From the NCBI GenBank assembly GCA_900548975.1, contig URMS01000023.1:1-40875 (forward strand): a DNA stretch of 40,875 nucleotides, read 5' to 3'. Source of the stretch: an uncultured Porphyromonadaceae bacterium (lineage in GTDB: Bacteria > Bacteroidota > Bacteroidia > Bacteroidales > Muribaculaceae). Of the stretch, positions 6,929-15,735 are shown one piece after another. The notes below the pieces were generated by a model. It saw only the letters and a program-made list of their open reading frames with translations. It was not told the DNA's origin and made no database searches. Position 1 is the first letter of the stretch; each line of letters starts with the position of its first letter. The position numbers and the translations under genes were made by a program.

Positions 6929-8415
6929 TGGCTCTGTTCAAACTCACGCACCGGCACTTCATCAACTGGCGCATGCTCGGCATGATAGTCGGATGGCTGC
7001 TCCTCATCGAAGGCACCTTTCTGCTCGTGCCCACAGGCACATGCGTGGCATACAGCGAAAGCGACTGGCTCCCCTTCGCCGCCACATCGGCCCTGACCCT
7101 TGTGGCCGGAATGCTGCTGGCCCGCTTCTCGCGCCCCACAGCCATGCATATGGGCAAGCGCGACGGCTATCTGCTCACGGCCATGGTGTGGGTGGTGTTC
7201 TCTGTCTTCGGCATGCTGCCCTTTCTGTTCTGCACCAAGGCGGTAAGCGTTCCCGATGCTTTCTTCGAGGCTATGTCGGGCTTCACCACCACCGGCGCTT
7301 CCGTGCTCGACAGCATCGAGGGCATGAGCCACGGCATACACCTGTGGCGAGCGCTCATGCAGTGGCTCGGCGGCATGGGTATCATACTGTTCACACTCGC
7401 CGTCATACCTATGCTCAACCACTCGGGCGGCATGCAGATGTTCAATGCCGAGGTAACGGGTATAACCCACGACAAAATACAGCCGCGCATCAGCCAAACT
7501 GCCAAGAGTCTGTGGCTTATCTACATAGGCTTGACAGCCGTGCTCATACTCCTGCTGTGGGCCGGCCCGATGAACCTTTTCGACAGCTTCTGTCACGCTT
7601 TCGGCGCCATATCTACCGGCGGATATTCATCGCACGAGGACGGTATCGCCGCATGGACCGACTCGCTCTACATAAAGGTAGTGCTGATAATATTCATGTT
7701 CCTCGGCGGTGTCAATTTCGGCCTCATCTACAAATGCCTCAGGGGCAACTTCGCCTCCCTGCGGCACAACGATGTATTCCGCACATATGTGAGCATAATA
7801 GCTGTAATGCTCATACTGTTCTCCACCACAATCCTGCTGCGCGGCCAGGCCTCGAACTGGGTTGAGGCCGTGGTCGATCCGCTTTTCCAGATTGTGTCGA
7901 CCATCACCTCGACAGGATTCAGCACCAGCAACTACGAGGCCTGGGGGCCGTTTGTGCTGTCGCTAACCTTCGTCATGATGTTTTTCGGCGCCTGTGCCGG
8001 AAGCACCAGCGGCGGCGCCAAGATCGACCGCATACTCTATCTGTTCAAAAACGCCCACAACGAGCTGTACCGCTGCCTTTTCCCGAACTCGATAATGTCG
8101 GTGAAGGTCAACGACCGGGTGGTCAATCCCGAACTCGTGAGCAAGGTGATAGCGTTTCTGGGCATATACATGCTCCTTATCGTGGCCGGCGGTATGGCCC
8201 TGACGGCCTGCGGCGTACCCCTGGTCGACGCATTTTTCTCGTCGTTCTCATGCCTGTCGAACACCGGCCTCGGCGCCGGTATCACCGGCTACGGCAATTC
8301 CTACGACATCCTGCCCGATACGGCTAAGTGGATTCTGTCGTTCCAGATGCTCACAGGCCGTCTCGAGATTTTCACCATCCTCGTCCTTTTCACACCGGCA
8401 TTCTGGAGAAGATAG
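6928..8415 (+). CDS. trkH: Trk potassium uptake transmembrane subunit TrkH
   Basis: A 495-residue inner-membrane K+ channel subunit of the SKT family. Four selectivity-filter-like loops can be picked out: SGFTTTGASV, GAISTGGYS, TITSTGFSTSN and SCLSNTGLGAG, each preceded by a pore helix. About ten hydrophobic segments surround them. With TrkA encoded immediately upstream (TGA and ATG share a base at 6928) this forms a complete Trk system. The C-terminus ends RLEIFTILVLFTPAFWRR, typical of the family, so it is full length. The TAG stop is followed at once by a low-complexity repeat tract. Confidence 0.95.
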   Translation: MALFKLTHRHFINWRMLGMIVGWLLLIEGTFLLVPTGTCVAYSESDWLPFAATSALTLVAGMLLARFSRPTAMHMGKRDGYLLTAMVWVVFSVFGMLPFLFCTKAVSVPDAFFEAMSGFTTTGASVLDSIEGMSHGIHLWRALMQWLGGMGIILFTLAVIPMLNHSGGMQMFNAEVTGITHDKIQPRISQTAKSLWLIYIGLTAVLILLLWAGPMNLFDSFCHAFGAISTGGYSSHEDGIAAWTDSLYIKVVLIIFMFLGGVNFGLIYKCLRGNFASLRHNDVFRTYVSIIAVMLILFSTTILLRGQASNWVEAVVDPLFQIVSTITSTGFSTSNYEAWGPFVLSLTFVMMFFGACAGSTSGGAKIDRILYLFKNAHNELYRCLFPNSIMSVKVNDRVVNPELVSKVIAFLGIYMLLIVAGGMALTACGVPLVDAFFSSFSCLSNTGLGAGITGYGNSYDILPDTAKWILSFQMLTGRLEIFTILVLFTPAFWRR

Positions 8416-8551
8416 CCGATAGTTAGTAGTTACAAGTTAGTAGTTAGAAGTTGGGAGCACCCAACCCTTAACCATTAACCAACAACCATTAACCCTTAAC
8501 CATTAACCATTAACCCTTAACCATTAACCCATAACCATCAACCCATACCCC
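8416..8551. repeat. Low-complexity TAACCAT-type repeat tract with hairpin
   Basis: The spacer starts with TAGT/TTAG-rich units and continues with about ten degenerate copies of TTAACCA/TTAACCC. GTTGGG-agca-CCCAAC (8450-8465) is a perfect stem, and the flanking arms are roughly complementary to each other for about 30 nt, so the transcript could form a long imperfect hairpin ending the trkH operon. No clear -7 box is seen before yraN. Confidence 0.75.
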
Positions 8552-8920
8552 ATGAAGCACAATGAGCTCGGCAAATGGGGCGAAAGCCTTGCCTGCGACA
8601 GACTTGTCGCCGAGGGTTGGGCCATAGCCGACAGGAACTGGCGCCAGGGCCACCACGAAATCGACATCGTGGCCGTCAACGCCCGCACCATCGTCTTCGC
8701 CGAGGTCAAAACACGCTCCGACATGGATGAGGACCCGCTCGAGGCCGTCGACCGCCGTAAAATCGCCAACATGGTACAGGCCGCCAACGCATATCTGGCC
8801 ATGCACCCCGATCTGCGCCAATATCCGCGCTTCGATCTGTTCGCAATCAACGGCACGCCCGACAACTACCGTATCGAGCACCTTCCCGACGCATTCGAAC
8901 CGCCACTGAGACATTACTGA
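8552..8920 (+). CDS. YraN family (UPF0102) endonuclease-fold protein
   Basis: A 122-residue protein with the UPF0102 signature: the helix LGKWGESLACDRLVAEGWAI, then HHEIDIVAV with the conserved acidic Asp, FAEVKTR with the conserved Glu-x-Lys, and FDLFAI near the C-terminus. This matches the restriction-endonuclease-like PD-(D/E)xK fold, in which E, D and ExK form the putative active site. The cellular role is not settled; a part in DNA processing is assumed. Length is normal. The gene lies alone between a repeat tract and the aminopeptidase gene. Confidence 0.9.
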   Translation: MKHNELGKWGESLACDRLVAEGWAIADRNWRQGHHEIDIVAVNARTIVFAEVKTRSDMDEDPLEAVDRRKIANMVQAANAYLAMHPDLRQYPRFDLFAINGTPDNYRIEHLPDAFEPPLRHY

Positions 8921-9004
8921 TAGCGCGCACTGCACGATTTCAGCTCATACATGGAGCGCATTTGCAAATTAATGCGTATCTTCGCGTAAGAAAATATAGA
9001 AATC

Positions 9005-10795
9005 ATGAACATATACACAGAAAGAATCGAAGCGCTGCGCGGGCTGATGAAAGAAGCCGGTATCGCAGCCGTAATCATACCTCAGGCCGACCCGCATCTG
9101 GGCGAATACCTCGCACCGCACTGGCAGGCGCGCCGCTGGTTCTCGGGCTTCAGCGGCTCGGCCGGCGATCTGGTCGTAACACTCTCGGCAGCATTGCTCT
9201 GGACTGATTCCCGCTACTTCCTGCAGGCAGCCGACCAGCTCAGCGGCTCTGGCATAGAACTGATGAAAGACGGCCTCGAAGAAACGCCTTCGATTACGGC
9301 ATATCTGTGCTCCGCCCTCAAAGCCGGCGACAAAGTGGGCGTCGACGGCATGCTCTTCTCGGCTCCGGCACTGCAGCAGATGGCCGACACACTGGCTAAA
9401 CACGGCATAGCCCTCGACTGCCACTACGATGTTGTCGACAAGCTGTGGACCGACCGCCCCGCCCTCCCCGACGGCAAAATATTTATCCACGACGAAAAAT
9501 ACGCAGGCCGTTCGGCCCTTCTCAAGATGGCCGACATCCTCGACCGCGCCGACAGCGAAGGCGCCACGGCGGCATTCATATCGGCTCTCGACGAAATCGC
9601 CTGGACACTCAACATCCGCTGCAACGATGTCCGCCACACACCCGTGGCCACCGCATATCTCTACCTCTCGCCCGCACTGAAGGTTCTCTTCATATCGCCG
9701 GCCAAACTCACCGACGAGACCGTGGCCTATCTCGAGGCTCAGGGCGTCGAGACACAACCCTACGGCGAAGTGGCTGCATTCCTGCAGGCTCTTCCCGAGC
9801 ATCACAAAGTACTCATCGACCCGGCCCACACATCGGGAGCCGTGGTCGACATCCTCGGACTCCGCTCCGTACGCACCGATGTTTCGCCCGCAGCCGTGAT
9901 GAAGTCGGTGAAAAACGATGTTCAGCTCGATGGTGTGCGCCATGCCATGGTACGCGACGGTGTCGCCCTTGTCAAGGCATTCATGGAACTGGAAGAACGC
10001 ATCGGCAAGGGCGTTCCCACCACCGAAATCGACGTCGACGGCCTGCTGCACAAATACCGTTCGGCACAGCCGCTCTTCTTCGAGGAAAGCTTCGGCACCA
10101 TCGCCGGCTACGGCCCCCACGGAGCCATCGTGCACTATGAGGCCACTCCCGACACCAACGCCACACTCGCTCCCGAAGGCCTCCTTCTGGTCGACTCGGG
10201 CGCACAGTACCTCGACGGCACCACCGATATCACCCGCACTATAGCCCTCGGCACCCCCACCGAGCAGGAGAAACGCGATTTCACCCTGGTGATGAAAGGC
10301 CATATAGCCCTCGGCTCAATGGTATTCCCCGCCGGCACCCGCGGCGCACAACTCGACGCCATCGCCCGCCAGTTCCTGTGGAAAAACGGCCTGAGCTACC
10401 TCCACGGCACCGGCCACGGCGTGGGCCACTTCCTGAGCGTGCACGAAGGCCCCCACAGCATACGCCTCAACAACGTCGAGGCACCGCTCCGCCCCGGTTC
10501 CATCACATCGAACGAACCCGGTGTATACCGCGAGGGCGTCCATGGTATCCGCTGCGAGAACCTCGTGCTCTGCGTGCCTGTCATGGAGACCGAATTCGGC
10601 TCCTTCCTCGGCTTCGAAACGCTCACCCTCTTCCCCTTCGACCGCACCCTCTTCGATCTCAGCATAATGACACCCGAAGAAATAGCCTGGGTCGACAACT
10701 ACCACGCCACCGTCCGCGAACGGCTCACTCCCGCCCTCACCACCGAGGCCGAGCGCACATGGCTCGCCGCCAAAACCGCCCCCCTCGCCTCCTAA
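9005..10795 (+). CDS. Xaa-Pro aminopeptidase, M24B family
   Basis: A 596-residue cytoplasmic metallopeptidase that removes an N-terminal residue preceding proline. It has two creatinase-type N-terminal domains (about 1-310) and a pita-bread catalytic domain (about 315-540). All five metal ligands are visible: the two Asp of LVDSGAQYLDGTTDITRT, the His of GTGHGVGHFL, the Glu of TSNEPGVY and the Glu of GFETLTLFPF. The size matches the long three-domain aminopeptidase P found in Bacteroidetes and eukaryotes. No signal peptide is present. A TATCTTCG at 8977-8984 is a one-mismatch -7 box 20 nt upstream but lacks a well-spaced -33. The stop codon is followed by a CCTCCTAA repeat tract. Confidence 0.93.
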   Translation: MNIYTERIEALRGLMKEAGIAAVIIPQADPHLGEYLAPHWQARRWFSGFSGSAGDLVVTLSAALLWTDSRYFLQAADQLSGSGIELMKDGLEETPSITAYLCSALKAGDKVGVDGMLFSAPALQQMADTLAKHGIALDCHYDVVDKLWTDRPALPDGKIFIHDEKYAGRSALLKMADILDRADSEGATAAFISALDEIAWTLNIRCNDVRHTPVATAYLYLSPALKVLFISPAKLTDETVAYLEAQGVETQPYGEVAAFLQALPEHHKVLIDPAHTSGAVVDILGLRSVRTDVSPAAVMKSVKNDVQLDGVRHAMVRDGVALVKAFMELEERIGKGVPTTEIDVDGLLHKYRSAQPLFFEESFGTIAGYGPHGAIVHYEATPDTNATLAPEGLLLVDSGAQYLDGTTDITRTIALGTPTEQEKRDFTLVMKGHIALGSMVFPAGTRGAQLDAIARQFLWKNGLSYLHGTGHGVGHFLSVHEGPHSIRLNNVEAPLRPGSITSNEPGVYREGVHGIRCENLVLCVPVMETEFGSFLGFETLTLFPFDRTLFDLSIMTPEEIAWVDNYHATVRERLTPALTTEAERTWLAAKTAPLAS

Positions 10796-10874
10796 AAAAG
10801 ACCTAACCTCCTAATTTCCTTCCCTCATAATTTCCTAACTTCCTAACCTCCTCTCCTCCTAACCTCCTAAAAGA
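10796..10874. repeat. Pyrimidine-rich CCTAAC/CCTCCTAA repeat tract
   Basis: The spacer is a strand-asymmetric run of C, T and A made of CCTAAC, TTTCCT and CCTCCTAA units. The preceding gene itself ends CCTCCTAA, and the spacer closes with CCTCCTAAAAGA just before the next ATG, nearly repeating the gene end CCTCCTAAAAAAGA. No promoter is visible. Confidence 0.7.
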
Positions 10875-11402
10875 ATGGCCCTCATCATACCCCTCCGCGG
10901 CTTCACGCCGAAAATCGGCCAGGACTGCTTCCTGGCACAGAACGCCACCATCATCGGCGACGTAACAATGGGCGACGGATGCTCCGTATGGTTCAATACC
11001 GTGCTCCGTGGCGATGTCAACACCATCACCATCGGCGACCGTGTGAACATACAGGACGGCTCCGTGCTCCACACCCTGTATCAGAAATCGACCATCGAAA
11101 TCGGCAACGACGTATCCATAGGCCACAACGTGACCATCCACGGCTCCAAAATCCATGACTTTGCCCTCATAGGCATGGGCGCTGTGGTGATGGACGACGC
11201 CGAAGTCGGCGAAGGCGCCATCGTGGCAGCCGGTGCCGTAGTGCTGTCGCGCACCAAGATAGGCCCCAACGAACTGTGGGGCGGCGCGCCGGCCAAATTC
11301 ATCAAGATGGTCGACCCGGCACAGGCCCGTGAAATCAACGTCAAAATAGCCCGCAACTACCTCATGTACTCCAAGTGGTACGACGAGCCCGAATCGAAAT
11401 GA
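10875..11402 (+). CDS. Gamma-carbonic-anhydrase-like left-handed beta-helix protein
   Basis: A 175-residue hexapeptide-repeat protein of the YrdA/PaaY/CaiE group. The left-handed beta helix covers about residues 10-145, with clear turns such as NATIIGDV, NTVLRGDV and GDRVNIQDGSVLH. Putative zinc ligands are the His of SVLHTL and the two His of IGHNVTIHG. The C-terminal helix (PAQAREINVKIARNY) is typical. Members are often called carbonic anhydrases, but activity has been shown for few of them. It overlaps the PASTA gene by 4 nt (ATGA), starting a tight run through aroE. Confidence 0.88.
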   Translation: MALIIPLRGFTPKIGQDCFLAQNATIIGDVTMGDGCSVWFNTVLRGDVNTITIGDRVNIQDGSVLHTLYQKSTIEIGNDVSIGHNVTIHGSKIHDFALIGMGAVVMDDAEVGEGAIVAAGAVVLSRTKIGPNELWGGAPAKFIKMVDPAQAREINVKIARNYLMYSKWYDEPESK

Positions 11403-12034
11403 ACTTCCCCGAAAAAATCAACGATTTCCGCCGGCGCCACCCCATCATCAGCAACCTGCTGCTGATGGTGGTCGTGGGTCTTGTGCTGCTCTGGGCAGTG
11501 CTCATATTCCTTGATTTCTGGACACTGCATGGCGTCACGTCGGTTGTGCCCGAGGTAAAGCAGAAAAGCTACACGGAGGCGAAGGCCCTCCTCGAGGCCA
11601 ACGGACTCAACATCGAGATCTCCGACTCCATCTACGACCGCAGCATAGCGCCCGGCACCATCGTCGAGTCGTGGCCCAAGGCAGGAGCCGTGGTCAAGGC
11701 CGACCGCCAGGTCTATGTCACTGTCACGGCATTTTCGCCCAAACAGGTGACCATATCCATGCCCCTCACCGGCAATGTATCCTCGCGCCAGGCCATATCC
11801 TATCTCCGCGGTATAGGCATCACCGATGTCCGCATGGTCTATGTGCCCTCCGAGTTCCCCGATCTGGTCATGGGAGCGCGCTACGGCGACACACCGCTGA
11901 CAGTCGGTTCTGTCATTCCGGTAACATCCACCGTCACTCTCGAGGTAGGTAACGGACCGGCCGCCGCCGAGCCCGATTCGCTTGCCGAATCATCTGAATC
12001 GATTCTCGACCCGGATGTCGACATATACCAGTAA
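11399..12034 (+). CDS. Membrane-anchored PASTA-domain protein
   Basis: A 211-residue protein with a short cytoplasmic N-terminus, one membrane helix (about 20-42) and an extracytoplasmic part with PASTA-type modules. The first starts SVVPEVKQKSYTEAKALLEANGL at about 46 and the next near 120; a third, weaker unit may follow. The tail is acidic (DPDVDIYQ). PASTA modules bind peptidoglycan-like ligands in other bacteria; no kinase or transpeptidase domain is attached here, so its partner is unknown. The start at 11399 is chosen because it overlaps the preceding stop (ATGA) and gives the usual MNFPEKINDF N-terminus. rluD follows after 7 nt. Confidence 0.85.
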   Translation: MNFPEKINDFRRRHPIISNLLLMVVVGLVLLWAVLIFLDFWTLHGVTSVVPEVKQKSYTEAKALLEANGLNIEISDSIYDRSIAPGTIVESWPKAGAVVKADRQVYVTVTAFSPKQVTISMPLTGNVSSRQAISYLRGIGITDVRMVYVPSEFPDLVMGARYGDTPLTVGSVIPVTSTVTLEVGNGPAAAEPDSLAESSESILDPDVDIYQ

Positions 12035-12041
12035 CCCGGCC

Positions 12042-13097
12042 ATGGCAGAAGATGACGACAGCGACGACAGAATCGTCGAAATCGACGGAAACGAACTCTA
12101 CGAGCACTTCCGCTTCGTTGCCGACAAGGGGCAGGAACTGCTGCGTGTCGACAAGTTCCTTGTTGCTCGCCTGCAGAAATCGTCGCGCAACCGCGTGCAG
12201 CAGGCCGCCGAGGCCGGCTGCATCCTCGTCAACGGACGCCCGGTCAAAAGCAACTACCGCGTCAAGCCCCTCGACGTGGTCCAGGTGGTAATGGACCGCC
12301 CGCGCTACGAATTCGAAATCGTGGCGCAGGATATTCCGCTCGACATAGTCTACGAAGACCGCCATGTGCTCGTGGTGAACAAGCCGGCCGGCCTGGTGGT
12401 GCATCCCGGTCACGGCAACTACGACGGCACCCTTGTCAACGCCCTGGCATGGCACTTCCGCGACACTCCCGACTACGATGTCAACGACCCGCGCCTCGGC
12501 CTCGTCCACCGCATCGACAAGGACACTTCGGGGCTGCTCGTCGTGGCCAAGACACCCGACGCCAAGACCGACCTCGGGCGCCAGTTCTTCAACAAAACCA
12601 CCAAACGCGAATATGTGGCCGTGGTATGGGGCGTGCCCGAGGCCTCCGAAGGCACCGTTGCCACCAATATAGGCCGCTCGCCCAAGGACCGCCTGCAGAT
12701 GACCACATTCCCCCTCGACGGTCCCGAGGGCAAACGTGCCGTCACACACTACTCTGTCACCGAAGAACTCGGACACGTCGCCGTGGTGAAATGCGTGCTC
12801 GAAACCGGACGCACCCACCAGATACGCGTGCACATGAAGTCGCTCGGCCATCCGCTCTTCAACGACGCCCGCTACGGCGGCGACGTCATACTGCGCGGCG
12901 TGCGCTCGGCGTCGTATCAGGCTTTCGTGCGCAACTGCATGGAGCTGTGCCCGCGGCAGGCCCTACATGCCCGCACCCTCGGCTTCGTACACCCCCACAC
13001 GGGCGAGGAAATGTTCTTCACCGCCCCCGTCCCCGACGACATGCAGACGCTCATCGAACGCTGGCGCACATACATAGCCGGCAAAAACAATCTCTAA
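12042..13097 (+). CDS. rluD: RluD-type 23S rRNA pseudouridine synthase
   Basis: A 351-residue enzyme converting specific uridines of 23S rRNA to pseudouridine. An S4 RNA-binding domain lies at about residues 33-85 (VDKFLVARL to RVKPLDVVQV), followed by the catalytic RluA/RluD domain. The active-site motif is HRIDKDTSG, in which Asp is the nucleophile; TGRTHQIRVH and ARTLGF are further family motifs. The start at 12042 is chosen because the in-frame ATG at 11982 lies inside the PASTA gene. RluD rather than a sibling (RluA/RluC) is inferred from length and from Bacteroidales gene order. Confidence 0.9.
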   Translation: MAEDDDSDDRIVEIDGNELYEHFRFVADKGQELLRVDKFLVARLQKSSRNRVQQAAEAGCILVNGRPVKSNYRVKPLDVVQVVMDRPRYEFEIVAQDIPLDIVYEDRHVLVVNKPAGLVVHPGHGNYDGTLVNALAWHFRDTPDYDVNDPRLGLVHRIDKDTSGLLVVAKTPDAKTDLGRQFFNKTTKREYVAVVWGVPEASEGTVATNIGRSPKDRLQMTTFPLDGPEGKRAVTHYSVTEELGHVAVVKCVLETGRTHQIRVHMKSLGHPLFNDARYGGDVILRGVRSASYQAFVRNCMELCPRQALHARTLGFVHPHTGEEMFFTAPVPDDMQTLIERWRTYIAGKNNL

Positions 13098-13098
13098 G

Positions 13099-13884
13099 AT
13101 GCCTCTCGATCAGCTTTCCGACATAAACTTCGGCCTCATCGGCTACCCTCTCGGGCATTCGTTCTCCAAAGCCTTCTTCACCGACAAATTTCAGAAAGAA
13201 GGCAAGCCGCTCAAGTACGAAAATTTCCCTCTGCCCCGGCTCGATGCCGCAGCACTCTACTCGCTCGTGCTGCTCAATCCCGCCCTCACGGGCTTCAATG
13301 TAACCGCTCCCTATAAGGAGGAAATAATACAGTATCTCGACAGCGTCGAGGGCGTCGCCGCCGAAATCGGAGCCGTCAATACCGTCCGCGTAGTGCGCGA
13401 CAACACCGGCCGTGTGCTCCGCCTCGTCGGATACAATACCGACGTCACCGGCTTTGCCGAAAGCCTGCGTCCCATGGTCGAAGGTATGCAGGGCAAAGGC
13501 GCCCTTGTGCTCGGCACGGGAGGCGCGTCCAAAGCGGCCGTGGCCGGTCTGCGTCAGCTCGGCCTAAAACCGGTAAGGGTATCGCGCTCACATCGTAGCG
13601 ACGATACCCTCCTGTACTCCGACCTTACCGCCGACGTAATGGCGGCACATCCGGTGGTGGTCAACTGCACTCCTCTCGGCACCGCTCCCGCGGTCGAAGG
13701 GTGCGCGCCTCTGCCATTCGATCTTCTGCCCGAAGGCGCCGTATGCTTCGACATGGTCTACAATCCGGCCGAAACACTCTTCATGCAGCGTGCGGCAGCC
13801 CGCGGCGCCCGCACCAAAAACGGCCTCGAGATGCTCCACCGCCAGGCCCTCGCCTCCTACGCCATCTGGACCGGGCGCAAATAG
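13099..13884 (+). CDS. aroE: Shikimate dehydrogenase
   Basis: A 261-residue NADP-dependent enzyme reducing 3-dehydroshikimate to shikimate in aromatic amino acid synthesis. The substrate site is seen in GYPLGHSFSK and GFNVTAPYKEE, with the catalytic Lys, and in GYNTDVTGF, with the catalytic Asp. The nucleotide-binding loop is VLGTGGASKA, and VNCTPLGTAP and NGLEMLHRQA complete the family pattern. Length is normal for AroE. It starts 1 nt after rluD, so it is the last gene of the carbonic-anhydrase-to-aroE run. Its TAG stop is the first unit of an AGCTATA repeat tract that also holds the end of the convergent phage gene. Confidence 0.95.
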   Translation: MPLDQLSDINFGLIGYPLGHSFSKAFFTDKFQKEGKPLKYENFPLPRLDAAALYSLVLLNPALTGFNVTAPYKEEIIQYLDSVEGVAAEIGAVNTVRVVRDNTGRVLRLVGYNTDVTGFAESLRPMVEGMQGKGALVLGTGGASKAAVAGLRQLGLKPVRVSRSHRSDDTLLYSDLTADVMAAHPVVVNCTPLGTAPAVEGCAPLPFDLLPEGAVCFDMVYNPAETLFMQRAAARGARTKNGLEMLHRQALASYAIWTGRK

Positions 13885-13928
13885 CTATAATAGCTAATTT
13901 AGCTACCTTAGCTATAACTTAGCTATAA
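13882..13928. repeat. TAGCTATA/TAGCTA tandem tract between convergent genes
   Basis: Six degenerate units of TAGCTATAA or TAGCTAATT/TAGCTACCT run from the aroE stop codon through the last codons of the portal gene on the other strand. The unit contains the palindrome AGCT and, in both directions, in-frame stop triplets. Confidence 0.75.
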
Positions 13929-15190
13929 GTCAGCTTCTCATTCCTCGCCTGCACAAAGGAAGCGAACGAATCGAAGAGGTCGGCAAGGGCCACCGTGGCA
14001 TTGCGTACCTGGTTCTCGTAGAGCTCCGACCCGCGGGCCGTCGAAAGGCCCTTGCCAAGCAGAGCCTCGCTTACGCCCGACACCTCCTCGAAAAGCTTCA
14101 TCTGCAACTGCAGGAGCTGATAGGCGCCGTTGTTGTCGTTGTTTGTCACCACCTGATGAGGCTGTTGCGAACCCATGCCGGTAATGGGTATTATACCGTC
14201 GGGCTGAGCCCATCGCTCGGTGATATCGTGCCACGACATATCGGCAGGTTTCTGGTCGACAGGGAACAGAAGCACGCCCTTTGCCGAAGTAGCCATGATG
14301 TGGTCGATCTGCACCATTAGACGGTTGATGGCTTTCTGCTGGTCTACCACATCTTCCACAAAGGAGTGCACCTCGCCGTCGGTGAGAGGATAGAACTTCA
14401 CCACAAAAGGATGCGACGCGGCCTCGTGCTCGCCGAGCAGCGTGCCGTCGGGGGCAAACCACCGGCAGTGCCACGAAAATATCCGTTTCGGCGACTCGTC
14501 CGACTCGCGGCGCGCATCGAGCGTCCACACCTCGGCCACCCGGCAATGTCCGGGGCGCCCGCTGAGCCCGAATGCCGACTCCATACCTGAGGCGGCGGCA
14601 ATCCCCGGGCGGCATGAGCACGCCTCGAAAAGCCGTGCCAGCTCGGCCTCGCGCGCCGCATCATCGCCTGCAAAACGGTTCACCATCTCGGGGAAGCTCA
14701 TGTCGTGCAGCATGCCCACAAGCTCTATATCCCAGCCGCGCGGGTCGCGGAAGGCATTCACGAAGAAATCCTCCGGCCCGACATTGTCCACCCATACGCC
14801 CTGACGGCCGAAACGCTCGCCGCGCCACACACGCTGCACCGCACAGCCCGATATCAGAAACTCCTCCAGCATACGGCTGTCGAGCTCGGCAAGGGCATTG
14901 AGGCGTGCCGCCGCCACGATGTCGCGGCCCGAATAGACGGCCGCTTCGGAGCACCGGGTGCGGTAGCGCCCGACGATGTTTTTCACCAGCTGACGGATAA
15001 GGTTGTTGGTAAGAGGCTGCTTGCCGCTCTGACGCACATAGCGGTCCTCGCGTACGAGGCGCCCCTCGCCGTCCTCCACCATATCGCTCCACTGGTCGCC
15101 ATAGGTGAACCGCTTGTAGCGCCGTCGGCGTGCGCGAAGCGGCGCCCCGGCCGACCATGCGGCATATGCCGCTTCGAATACACTGTTCAT
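13919..15190 (-). CDS. Phage portal protein, probably 3'-truncated
   Basis: A 423-residue protein resembling portal proteins of tailed phages of Bacteroidales (P22-like/SU10-like portal fold). Recognisable parts are the N-terminal YGDQW region, NLIRQLVKNIVGRYR, the Asp/Glu-rich wing around VGPEDFFVNAFRDP, and the central helix DVVDQQKAINRLMVQIDHIM. The last codons and stop (TYS, then TAA) fall inside the AGCTATA repeat next to aroE, and the protein is shorter than typical P22-type portals, suggesting the 3' end was lost. The start overlaps the upstream gene by 4 nt. In a phage the portal forms the 12-mer DNA gate of the capsid. Codon use is host-like. Confidence 0.7.
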   Translation of the reverse strand: MNSVFEAAYAAWSAGAPLRARRRRYKRFTYGDQWSDMVEDGEGRLVREDRYVRQSGKQPLTNNLIRQLVKNIVGRYRTRCSEAAVYSGRDIVAAARLNALAELDSRMLEEFLISGCAVQRVWRGERFGRQGVWVDNVGPEDFFVNAFRDPRGWDIELVGMLHDMSFPEMVNRFAGDDAAREAELARLFEACSCRPGIAAASGMESAFGLSGRPGHCRVAEVWTLDARRESDESPKRIFSWHCRWFAPDGTLLGEHEAASHPFVVKFYPLTDGEVHSFVEDVVDQQKAINRLMVQIDHIMATSAKGVLLFPVDQKPADMSWHDITERWAQPDGIIPITGMGSQQPHQVVTNNDNNGAYQLLQLQMKLFEEVSGVSEALLGKGLSTARGSELYENQVRNATVALADLFDSFASFVQARNEKLTYS

Positions 15191-15735
15191 AATTTCGGGT
15201 TATATTCCGACTCGCAGAGCACCGACAGCGCCCGCTCGTCGAGGGTATATACATCTGGGCCGGGGTCGCATACCGCCACCACACTCTCGGCAACGCTACC
15301 CCGGGGCCATGCCGCAATACGGCCATCCGACAGCCACACGGCTTTCGGAGCGGAAGCGTCGGAAGCTGTGAACGGATTGAGCTGCAAGGCCCGCACCCGT
15401 CCCTCCTCGGTCTGCGGCAACACCTCGGCGCAGCATTCCCAGCCCCCGAGGCGCACACTCAGCACCCTGCGGCAGGCGGCCGGCAGTACGAGCAGCGAAC
15501 AGCCGTCGGCACCGGCGTCAACCGCCGTGTCTGCGGCGATATCGGCCGGGACAAGGAGAGCCACATCGGCAGTGTCGAGCAACTCGAGATAGCGGCCGCG
15601 CAACTGAGCCTCGAGCAACGCGTCGATATCCGTGCCGGCCGTGTCCTCGACCGTGCAGTCGGTGCGGAGGGGCTCGAAACCGCCGACGAGGCGGCGGTGT
15701 CCGAGCATTTCCTCTCTTGTGAACGATACTTTCAT
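15187..15735 (-). CDS. Phage head-associated protein, unknown subtype
   Basis: A 182-residue protein starting MKVSFTREEM at 15735. It shares ATGA overlaps with both the capsid gene upstream and the portal gene downstream. No family is recognised with certainty. Its size, its place between capsid and portal and its mixed helix/beta pattern (LLVPADIAADTAV, CRRVLSVRLGGWE) suggest a head-completion or head-tail connector protein. An alternative is an accessory capsid protein. A longer in-frame extension upstream would lie inside the capsid gene and is rejected. Confidence 0.55.
   Translation of the reverse strand: MKVSFTREEMLGHRRLVGGFEPLRTDCTVEDTAGTDIDALLEAQLRGRYLELLDTADVALLVPADIAADTAVDAGADGCSLLVLPAACRRVLSVRLGGWECCAEVLPQTEEGRVRALQLNPFTASDASAPKAVWLSDGRIAAWPRGSVAESVVAVCDPGPDVYTLDERALSVLCESEYNPKL

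Noticed and set aside
8460..8545. Telomere-like or CRISPR-like meaning of the TTAACC repeats
   Set aside because: Units are degenerate, continuous and similar in kind to other stop-linked spacers; there are no spacers and no replicon end.
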